Below, piece after piece: positions 1 to 4,890 of a stretch of DNA of 5,530 bases. Under the pieces are notes generated by a model that ran no database searches, had not been told where the DNA came from, and saw only the letters and a list, made by a program, of their open reading frames with translations. How positions within the stretch are numbered: position 1 is the stretch's first letter; every line of letters starts with the position of its first letter. The translations under genes were made by a program, and so were the position numbers. This DNA is from Candidatus Omnitrophota bacterium (lineage in GTDB: Bacteria; Verrucomicrobiota; Verrucomicrobiia; Limisphaerales; UBA1319). The stretch spans positions 1 through 5,530 of the forward strand of contig JAMCZD010000038.1 of assembly GCA_023473405.1 (NCBI GenBank), in the 5' to 3' direction.

Positions 1-6
1 GGAGTA

Positions 7-19
7 ATGGAGACTCCAT
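7..19 (+). promoter_or_regulatory. Ribosome-binding site and start codon inside a short palindrome
   Basis: A GGAG core at 9-12 lies 5 nt before the ATG at 18, a good Shine-Dalgarno spacing that supports this start for the sugar-kinase N-terminus. Positions 7-12 (ATGGAG) and 14-19 (CTCCAT) form perfect inverted arms around one base. The ACTCC at 13-17 could also pair with GGAGT at 1-5. Either pairing would hide the SD in mRNA. The SD call is reasonable; any regulatory role for the palindrome is speculation. Confidence 0.4.
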
Positions 20-116
20 GCTGATTCGCTCCAGGGCTCCTCTGCGGCTGGGATTGGCCGGTGGCGGCACGGACGTTTCGCCGTACTGCGACGAGTTTGG
101 CGGCGCCATCCTGAAC
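18..116 (+). pseudogene. hddA: 5' fragment of a GHMP kinase gene (D-glycero-D-manno-heptose 7-phosphate kinase-like)
   Basis: Only the first 33 codons are present. The visible signature is the N-terminal GHMP strand-loop R-A-P-L-R-L-G-L-A-G-G-G-T-D (residues 6-19), where the T-D pair is typical of the sugar-binding edge in HddA-like kinases. HddA phosphorylates heptose 7-phosphate in the cytoplasm on the GDP-heptose route to surface polysaccharide; other members of the same group phosphorylate fucose or related sugars, so the exact substrate is uncertain. The kinase reading is lost at or within 96-116. The rest of the gene, including the phosphate-binding loop, is not in this window on either strand. 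Confidence 0.6.
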
Positions 117-353
117 AAGGTTTACCACTGCACGCCGCCGAAATCGAAAATCATCTTCTTCGAGCCCGATACGCCGGAGGAGATTTATATCCGCTACAAG
201 CCCGCGCCTTACCAAAAGATCAATCAGCAGATCGCCCGTCCGGGCGACCTGCTGGTGAAAGGGGTCAAGGCCCACGGGAACCAGATTTCGATCAAAGAGG
301 TGGCCGCCATCAACAGCAAGCCGCCGCGAGGCTGGTGTAAGCCACGGTCATGA
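18..353 (+). CDS. Chimeric ORF: GHMP sugar-kinase N-terminus fused to a topoisomerase IV subunit A C-terminal fragment
   Basis: This 111-residue open frame is not a normal gene. Residues 1-33 match the start of GHMP-family heptose/sugar kinases (HddA type): an R-A-P-L-R-L strand followed by the glycine-rich G-L-A-G-G-G-T-D and S-P-Y-C-D-E-F-G-G-A-I-L-N. In that family A-T-I and an aromatic-rich strand normally follow. Here residue 34 onward (K-V-Y-H-C-T-P-P-K-S-K, then R-Y-K-P-A-P-Y-Q-K-I-N-Q-Q, G-N-Q-I-S-I-K-E-V, K-P-P-R-G-W at 101-106) instead resembles the C-terminal domain of the ParC-like subunit whose body is encoded on the other strand next door. The last five residues are read through the antisense of that gene. 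The kinase ATP-binding P-x-G-x-G-S-S-A motif is absent, so no kinase activity is expected (family kinases are roughly 320-350 residues). The frame has a good RBS and could be translated if the DNA is real, but an assembly or amplification chimera is at least as likely. Confidence 0.5.
   Translation: MLIRSRAPLRLGLAGGGTDVSPYCDEFGGAILNKVYHCTPPKSKIIFFEPDTPEEIYIRYKPAPYQKINQQIARPGDLLVKGVKAHGNQISIKEVAAINSKPPRGWCKPRS
96..335 (+). pseudogene. parC: Displaced, inverted C-terminal fragment of the ParC/GyrA-like subunit
   Basis: About 80 codons, residues 27-106 of the open frame starting at 18. The reading F-G-G-A-I-L-N-K, C-T-P-P-K-S-K-I-I-F-F-E, T-P-E-E-I-Y-I-R-Y-K-P-A-P-Y-Q-K-I-N, V-K-G-V-K-A-H-G-N-Q-I-S-I-K and K-P-P-R-G-W is what I would expect at the end of the C-terminal domain of a Verrucomicrobiota/Bacteroidota-style topoisomerase IV subunit A. 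It is the part missing from the minus-strand gene ending at 310. It lies on the plus strand, head-to-head with its own gene body. Assignment rests on remembered family similarity and on the neat complementarity with the truncated neighbour. A profile search of this segment against full-length ParC homologues would confirm or refute it. Confidence 0.6.
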
Positions 354-2166
354 CCCGGTCCCGCTCCGGGATCGCGCAATAGATCAGGTCGGGTCCAACA
401 AACGCTTTCTCGGGCAGCTCGGTCACCCGGTAATGACCATCTCTGAAGACGAGGATCAACTTGTCGAACCGGGTGCAATCGCATTTGAATTCGTCGCCGT
501 TCACCTTGTACCCGATGTAACCCGATTCGCGATCGTATGTCACCTTGAAGGCCTTGAAGGCGACCTCGCGCGCGTCGATTTCGTCGTGCCGGCTCGATTT
601 GGTGCGTCGGGGGTACAATGGGCCGTATTTGGCAAGCAGGGCTTCGAGGTGGCTGATGGTGTATTTGGTCAGGTTTTTGAGGCTCTGGCGTGTCTGGGCC
701 AGGTCGGCCTTGGCCTTTTCCATCTCCTCCCGGTGCCGGTTGATGTCGAACAGGGAAATCCGCCGAATCCGGACGGCCAGCAACTTCTCCACGTCCGCGT
801 CGGTGAGGTCGCGGTACATTTGGTGGCGATGCGGTTTAAACCCCTCGAAGACGGCAGCCGTGACGTCCTCGTTGGTTTTGCATTGCTCGATCTTCTTGTA
901 AATACGTTTTTCGATAAAAATTCGTTCGAGGGTGCGAAAGTAGATCTCTTCCTGGAGTTTCCTCTCTTTCAGTTCGAGCTCGAGCTTGAGTATGCGGACG
1001 AGCTGCTCGGTATTCTCGCGCAGCATCTCGGACGCCGTCATTTCGACCGGGCGATTATCCTTGATCGCCACCAGGCGGCTCGAGATGGTCATTTCGCAAT
1101 CCGTGAAGGCGTATAGGGCATCGGCGAGTTGCTCGGCGTCCACGCCCGGCGGGCCGCGAACCTCGATCTCGACCTCTCCGGAGGTGAAATCGTTGATGGA
1201 TTTGACCTTGAGTTTTCCCTTGCGCGCCGCCTCTTCGATGGACGCAATCAGGGACTCGGTTGTTGTCGAAGGCGGGATTTCCTTGATCACCACGGTGGAC
1301 TCTTCCTTGACCTTGAGCTTGGCGCGCACCTTGACGCTGCCCTTGCCGTCGGCGTATCCCCGGGCGTCCATGAGACCGCCGGTGGGGAAATCGGGGAGGC
1401 ACTTGAACGGTTGCTTCTTCAAGATGGCAATCTGCGCCTGTAGCAGCTCGGGAAAATTGTGCGGCAGGACGCGCACTGACAAACCGACGGCGATCCCTTC
1501 GGAGCCCAGCATCAGGCCAAGCGGCAGCTTCGACGGCAACGCCATCGGTTCCTGGTTGCGACCGTCGTAACTCGGCACGAACTCGGTGATCTCGTCGTTG
1601 AACAGCTCCGTCCGCGCCAGTTCCGTTAGACGACACTCGATGTAACGCGACGCGGCGGCGGGGTCGCCGGTGAAGATATTGCCGAAGTTCCCTTGTCCCT
1701 CGATCAGGTAGCCTTTGTTGGCCAACACCACCAGGGCATCACCGATGGCGGCGTCACCGTGCGGGTGATACTTCATCGTATCGCCCACCACGTTGGCTAC
1801 CTTGATGAACCGCCCATCGTCCGCCAGGTGCAACGCCCACAATATCCGCCGTTGAACCGGTTTCAGACCGTCCCCCAAATGTGGAATCGCCCGGTCGCGA
1901 ATCACATACGAGGCGTATTCGAGGAAATTCGTATTAACGCGGCGATGCAGCGCCAGCTCGATGGTGCCCGGATCAAAGGGACGATGGACGACCGGGGCGG
2001 GGACCTGTTCAAGAACAATCTCCGGCTGGCTTTCGCCATTTTTCTTGCCGTGGGCCGCGGCCTGTCCAGGGGCCGGCGGCTCGGTTGTGCCGGGTCGATT
2101 GCCAGCCGGCAGCCCGTTCATCGGCAAGTCCAGTTGTTGATCGTCTTTCTTCGGTTTTTCTGCCAT
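310..2166 (-). CDS. parC: DNA topoisomerase IV/gyrase subunit A-like protein, C-terminus truncated
   Basis: This is the breakage-reunion subunit of a type IIA topoisomerase; with the ParE-like partner it passes one duplex through another. It has 618 residues as written. Residues 1-62 form a charged, Pro/Gly-rich, probably disordered extension. The core starts near 70 with Y-A-S-Y-V-I-R-D-R-A-I-P and D-G-L-K-P-V-Q-R-R-I-L (98-109). The winged-helix DNA-gate motif Y-H-P-H-G-D is at 133-138. The active-site tyrosine is Y175 in S-R-Y-I-E-C-R-L (codon 1644-1642), preceded by the usual basic residue R174. The tower follows, then long helices at about 380-430 and 475-512, and a short beta-rich C-terminal start from about 535. 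The ATG at 2166 is chosen because the upstream extension of the frame to 2283 only overlaps parE antisense-style and reads Trp/Arg-rich nonsense. It lies 28 nt after parE, with no clear SD, so coupled translation is likely. The last ~6 residues are foreign, and roughly 80 or more C-terminal residues are missing; they appear inverted at 96-335. ParC rather than GyrA is favoured by the small C-terminal domain and the short partner subunit. Confidence 0.93.
   Translation of the reverse strand: MAEKPKKDDQQLDLPMNGLPAGNRPGTTEPPAPGQAAAHGKKNGESQPEIVLEQVPAPVVHRPFDPGTIELALHRRVNTNFLEYASYVIRDRAIPHLGDGLKPVQRRILWALHLADDGRFIKVANVVGDTMKYHPHGDAAIGDALVVLANKGYLIEGQGNFGNIFTGDPAAASRYIECRLTELARTELFNDEITEFVPSYDGRNQEPMALPSKLPLGLMLGSEGIAVGLSVRVLPHNFPELLQAQIAILKKQPFKCLPDFPTGGLMDARGYADGKGSVKVRAKLKVKEESTVVIKEIPPSTTTESLIASIEEAARKGKLKVKSINDFTSGEVEIEVRGPPGVDAEQLADALYAFTDCEMTISSRLVAIKDNRPVEMTASEMLRENTEQLVRILKLELELKERKLQEEIYFRTLERIFIEKRIYKKIEQCKTNEDVTAAVFEGFKPHRHQMYRDLTDADVEKLLAVRIRRISLFDINRHREEMEKAKADLAQTRQSLKNLTKYTISHLEALLAKYGPLYPRRTKSSRHDEIDAREVAFKAFKVTYDRESGYIGYKVNGDEFKCDCTRFDKLILVFRDGHYRVTELPEKAFVGPDLIYCAIPERDRVMTVAYTSLAAACC
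319..347. other. Inversion or chimera breakpoint between the ParC body and its C-terminal fragment
   Basis: On the minus strand the ParC-like reading R-V-M-T-V-A-Y-T-S is recognisable down to about 331, and then turns into L-A-A-A-C-C and a stop at 310-312. On the plus strand the C-terminal fragment is recognisable up to the W codon at 333-335, and then becomes antisense. The two readings meet at GCTGG (331-335), which may be a short homology shared by both parents. GGCT at 330-333 and AGCC at 340-343 are also inverted copies 6 nt apart. No long inverted repeats or site-specific recombination site are visible here. Confidence 0.5.
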
Positions 2167-2194
2167 GACAAATAATTGGTGACAGCCGCCGGCA

Positions 2195-4027
2195 TCACTC
2201 TTCCGCCGACACCACCAGGTGCCCCATGATGTAATCCTTGCGCTCGGGCGTGTTCTTGCCCATGTAAAAATCCAGTATGCCACTGGCCTCCGCCTTGGGG
2301 CTGTATTCCACCCCGCTCAAGCGCATGTCGTTGCCGATGAATTGCTTGAACTCAGTGGGGGAGATTTCGCCCAAGCCCTTGAAACGCGTCACCTCGGCCT
2401 TGCCGCTCAGCGTCTTGACGGCCTGGTCGCGCTCGGTTTCCGAATAGCAATAAATGGTTTGCTCCTTGTTCCGGACGCGGAACAGGGGTGTCTCGAGCAC
2501 GTAAAGATGGCCATCATGCACCAATTGATCGAAGAACCGGTAGAAATAGGTGATCATCAGGTTCCGAATATGGAGGCCGTCGACATCGGCGTCGGTGGCC
2601 AGGATGACCTTGGCATAGCGCAGGTTTTCGAGGTTATCCTCGATATCGAGGCTCTGCATCAGGTGATAGAGTTCGTCGTTCTTGTACATCACGTCGCGCT
2701 TCAGGTCCCAGACATTGAGCGGCTTGCCTTTGAGGACGAAGACCGCCTGGTGGTCAACGTCGCGGCAACCGGTGATCGATCCTGCGGCGGACTGGCCCTC
2801 GCAGATGAAGACCATCGAGTCATATCCTTTGTTCCGCTTCTTATCGAGGTGGACCTTGCAGTCCTTAAGCTGCGGGATGCGCATCGAGATCGCCTTGGCC
2901 CGCTCGCGCGCCAGTTTCTTCACCGCCTGCAATTCCTTGCGCAACTGCCGCGTGTCCTCGACCTTGGCAATGATTTGTTGCGCGATTGCCTGGTTGCGAT
3001 TGAAGAAGTCGAGCAACTGCTCGCGAACCTTGTTGACCAGCTCGGTCCGGATTTCGGTATTGCCGAGCTTGTTTTTGGTCTGGGACTCGAACACCGGGTC
3101 TTTCAAGCGGATCGCCACGGCACCGACCATCGCTTCGCGCACATCGTCGCCTTCGTATTTGGCCTTGGCGTATTCATTGACGGCCTTGAGAAGGCCTTCG
3201 CGAAAGGCGCTCAAATGGGTGCCGCCGTCGCTGGTGTACTGCCCGTTGACGAACGAATAAAAGGTCTCGCCGTACCGGCTGTTGCTGTGGGTGAAACAGA
3301 ATTCGAGCGTTTTCGAGGTGTAATGGAGCGGCGAGTAGAGCGGCTCGCTCTCGTCCCCCTTCAAGTCGTCCATCACCAGGTCCAGCAAACCGAGCTGGGA
3401 TTGGAATGTCTTCCCGTTAAACACAAGCTTGAGGCCCGTGTTCAAATAGCTGTAATTGAGCAACCGCCGCTCGACGTGTTCGGGCTGGAAGACCGCGTCC
3501 TTGAAGATTTGGGGATCGGGCTCGAATTCGATCAAGGTCCCATTGGCTTCATGATCGGCCTTGCCGCTTTTCTGGGCCTTCAGCTTTCCCTGTTTGAAGA
3601 AGGCTTCGACGAACTGGCCGGAGCGATAACTCCGGACCATAAAAACCTTCGAGAGGGCATTGACGGCTTTGGTTCCCACGCCGTTCAGGCCCACGCTGAA
3701 CTGGAACACGTCGTCGTTATATTTGGCCCCGGTATTGATCTTCGAGACGCAGTCCACCACTTTCCCGAGGGGAATGCCGCGTCCGAAATCGCGCACGGTG
3801 ACTTTCGAGCCCTCGATGGCGATGCACACCTCGCGTCCGTAGCCCATGATGAACTCGTCGATGGCATTATCGATCACCTCTTTCAACAGGATATAGCAGC
3901 CGTCCTCGTAGTGTGACCCATCGCCAATCCGCCCGATATACATGCCGGTTCGCAACCGGATGTGTTCGAGCGATGAAAGCGTCTTGATCTTGCTCTCGTC
4001 GTAAACGTGCTTGTTGTCTTGTGACAT
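2195..4027 (-). CDS. parE: DNA topoisomerase IV subunit B-like protein (ATPase/Toprim subunit)
   Basis: ATP-binding subunit of a type IIA topoisomerase, cytoplasmic, partner of the ParC-like product just downstream. It has 610 residues and appears complete. The GHKL ATPase domain shows E50 (likely general base) and N54 in K-E-V-I-D-N-A-I-D-E, D80 in V-R-D-F-G-R-G-I-P, the lid loop G-L-N-G-V-G-T-K (113-120), and the transducer Q-T-K lysine K318. The Toprim domain shows E410 in E-G-Q-S-A and the acidic triad D479/D481/D483 in A-T-D-A-D-V-D-G. The end shows R-F-K-G-L-G-E (548-554) and F-Y-M-G. Length fits ParE and excludes the long insertion of enterobacterial GyrB. Q412 replaces the Asp of the common E-G-D-S-A; I recall E-G-Q-S-A in related ParE-like proteins. 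The ATG at 4027 gives the expected start about 10 residues before the family core. The only SD-like match is AGG about 7 nt upstream, inside a small hairpin. It is probably co-transcribed with parC. Confidence 0.95.
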   Translation of the reverse strand: MSQDNKHVYDESKIKTLSSLEHIRLRTGMYIGRIGDGSHYEDGCYILLKEVIDNAIDEFIMGYGREVCIAIEGSKVTVRDFGRGIPLGKVVDCVSKINTGAKYNDDVFQFSVGLNGVGTKAVNALSKVFMVRSYRSGQFVEAFFKQGKLKAQKSGKADHEANGTLIEFEPDPQIFKDAVFQPEHVERRLLNYSYLNTGLKLVFNGKTFQSQLGLLDLVMDDLKGDESEPLYSPLHYTSKTLEFCFTHSNSRYGETFYSFVNGQYTSDGGTHLSAFREGLLKAVNEYAKAKYEGDDVREAMVGAVAIRLKDPVFESQTKNKLGNTEIRTELVNKVREQLLDFFNRNQAIAQQIIAKVEDTRQLRKELQAVKKLARERAKAISMRIPQLKDCKVHLDKKRNKGYDSMVFICEGQSAAGSITGCRDVDHQAVFVLKGKPLNVWDLKRDVMYKNDELYHLMQSLDIEDNLENLRYAKVILATDADVDGLHIRNLMITYFYRFFDQLVHDGHLYVLETPLFRVRNKEQTIYCYSETERDQAVKTLSGKAEVTRFKGLGEISPTEFKQFIGNDMRLSGVEYSPKAEASGILDFYMGKNTPERKDYIMGHLVVSAEE

Positions 4028-4034
4028 AATCAGG

Positions 4035-4052
4035 CCTGCTTGGGTTTGCAGG
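4035..4052 (-). promoter_or_regulatory. Small leader hairpin next to the parE start
   Basis: On the minus strand CCTGC (4052-4048) and GCAGG (4039-4035) can pair around an 8-nt loop. The 3' arm carries the only AGG near a usable SD spacing for the ATG at 4027. If it forms in mRNA it could limit ribosome access. A five-pair stem can arise by chance, so this is a candidate only. Confidence 0.2.
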
Positions 4053-4076
4053 ATGTGTGCCTTTTCCTTGATCTAT

Positions 4077-4086
4077 CCGCGCGCGG
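4077..4086. repeat. 10-bp perfect GC palindrome upstream of parE
   Basis: CCGCGCGCGG reads the same on both strands. It is followed by two 6-bp palindromes, GCATGC (4086-4091) and CGGCCG (4095-4100). It lies in the 130-nt leader of parE, where an operator could sit, but short GC palindromes are common by chance. No convincing -10/-35 pair was found in this gap. Confidence 0.15.
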
Positions 4087-4120
4087 CATGCACCCGGCCG
4101 CTTGGGATGGCGTTTGTTTT

Positions 4121-4147
4121 GCCTTCCCTTTTCGGCGTTCGGAAGGC
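4121..4147 (-). terminator. Candidate hairpin terminator after the 167-residue gene
   Basis: Perfect 7-bp arms, GCCTTCC (minus strand 4147-4141) and GGAAGGC (4127-4121), flank a 13-nt loop. The hairpin starts about 10 nt after the stop codon at 4158. In the transcribed direction it is followed by A-rich sequence rather than a T-run, so intrinsic termination would be weak. It may be an mRNA 3'-end structure, or transcription may run on into parE. Confidence 0.35.
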
Positions 4148-4157
4148 TGAATCGAGC

Positions 4158-4661
4158 TTAATAACCCAGCTTGGCCAACTGGTTTTGGAGCTCGGATTGA
4201 AACTCGATCAGGTCCTCTTCCGGGGGGCGATAACCCTTTTTGTCCGGGGCCAGGCCCAATCGACCGGATTGGTCCAGGTACCACTGGGCCGCGTTGCCGT
4301 CGCTAAACCGAACGTTCCCGCTAACCACCGCACCCACGCGTGTTATCTGGTCCACGGTGACTGAGACACCCGGCCCGCTGTCCGACGGCCCGCCGTTTGC
4401 GGCTTCCCAGGCCTGGTCAATGACGCCTTGCGCCGGTGAATCACTCCCTGCGCGGCCTTGGGGTGCGACGTCCGGAGCATTGACTTCGGAAAAGTCTTTG
4501 TCGGCAGGCGCCGCCCCCAAATCAGCCACCAGGAAGCGAGCCTCGAGGTAGGTCAAGTGAATGCCCCATTCGGAGGCAATCTTGCCCTGAATCTCGGAAA
4601 GGCTCAGCCCTTCCTTGATCCAAGCGGCGATCTTTTGTTTTTGTGCATCGTCCAAATTCAT
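4158..4661 (-). CDS. Conserved protein of unknown function with HTH-like N-terminus
   Basis: It has 167 residues, appears complete, and is probably cytoplasmic: no signal peptide or membrane segment is visible. Three parts can be seen. Residues 1-48 are helical and resemble a helix-turn-helix (W-I-K-E-G-L-S-L-S-E-I-Q, then a second helix leading to T-Y-L-E-A-R-F-L-V-A-D-L). Residues 49-96 form an Ala/Pro/Asp/Ser-rich linker. Residues 98-139 form a compact predicted beta unit (V-S-V-T-V-D-Q, G-A-V-V-S-G-N-V-R-F-S-D-G, A-A-Q-W-Y-L-D-Q-S-G-R-L-G-L), followed by a C-terminal helix (148-165). I recall similar proteins in Verrucomicrobiota annotated as hypothetical, but I know of no function. The ATG at 4661 has AAGGA 10 nt upstream and a plausible sigma-70-type promoter further out. 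The gene is codirectional with parE, 130 nt upstream of it. DNA binding is only an inference from the N-terminal pattern. Confidence 0.85.
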   Translation of the reverse strand: MNLDDAQKQKIAAWIKEGLSLSEIQGKIASEWGIHLTYLEARFLVADLGAAPADKDFSEVNAPDVAPQGRAGSDSPAQGVIDQAWEAANGGPSDSGPGVSVTVDQITRVGAVVSGNVRFSDGNAAQWYLDQSGRLGLAPDKKGYRPPEEDLIEFQSELQNQLAKLGY

Positions 4662-4689
4662 GTCTTGTTCGTCCTTGATCCGCGAGGTT

Positions 4690-4717
4690 TTTATCGGTGA
4701 TACTGGCCGTTTTTCAA
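4690..4717 (-). promoter_or_regulatory. Candidate sigma-70-type promoter for the 167-residue gene
   Basis: On the minus strand TTGAAA (4717-4712, 5 of 6 to the -35 consensus) is followed after 16 nt by GATAAA (4695-4690, 4 of 6 to the -10 consensus). Transcription would begin near 4683, leaving a short leader with the AAGGA at 4676-4672. Position and spacing fit the gene starting at 4661. No experimental support is available. Confidence 0.4.
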
Positions 4718-4775
4718 CCTAATTTCTCAGCCCAAACCGGCTCCGGATTACTCGATTCGCAAATCAGCTTTGGCG

Positions 4776-4789
4776 CATGGTTTACCATG
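4776..4789. repeat. 14-bp near-perfect palindrome in the GH16/unknown-gene gap
   Basis: CATGGT and ACCATG (4776-4781 and 4784-4789) are inverted arms separated by TT. The site lies about 60 bp upstream of the candidate promoter, in the 229-nt gap 4662-4890. It could be an operator-type site or chance. Apart from this, the promoter and one weak hairpin, I see nothing in the gap. Confidence 0.2.
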
Positions 4790-4851
4790 GCTGGAAACTA
4801 AGCTCAGCGAATCCGCAGGCTGCTTTATGCAATACATTGGGTGCAAATGGA

Positions 4852-4871
4852 GCACGCGTCAAGCAACGTGC
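4852..4871 (-). terminator. Weak hairpin after the GH16 gene
   Basis: GCACG (minus strand 4871-4867) and CGTGC (4856-4852) can pair around a 10-nt loop, about 20 nt beyond the GH16 stop. No T-run follows, so evidence for termination here is poor. Confidence 0.15.
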
Positions 4872-4890
4872 CGGTTGGCCCCATTGGACA

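Noticed and set aside
96..335. A phase-variable invertible cassette (shufflon-like) swapping the ParC end
   Set aside because: No flanking inverted repeats and no invertase gene are visible in the window. Kept only as an alternative to test with reads.
433..1116. A 227-codon plus-strand frame opposite parC
   Set aside because: It is antisense to the well-supported ParC-like coding sequence and has no recognisable family.
2167..2283. A 39-residue upstream extension of the parC-like frame starting at 2283
   Set aside because: It overlaps the conserved end of parE in another frame, reads Trp/Arg-rich sequence unlike any ParC start, and a good ATG exists at 2166.
2219..3916. A 565-codon open frame on the plus strand opposite parE
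   Set aside because: It is a mirror of the parE codon pattern. Its protein is a His/Val/Leu/Glu-rich string with no domain I recognise, while the minus strand encodes every ParE motif.
4030..4284. An 84-codon minus-strand frame spanning the gap upstream of parE
   Set aside because: Most of it lies out of frame within the 167-residue gene, its composition is Pro/Arg/Lys-rich, and it has no convincing RBS or family signal.
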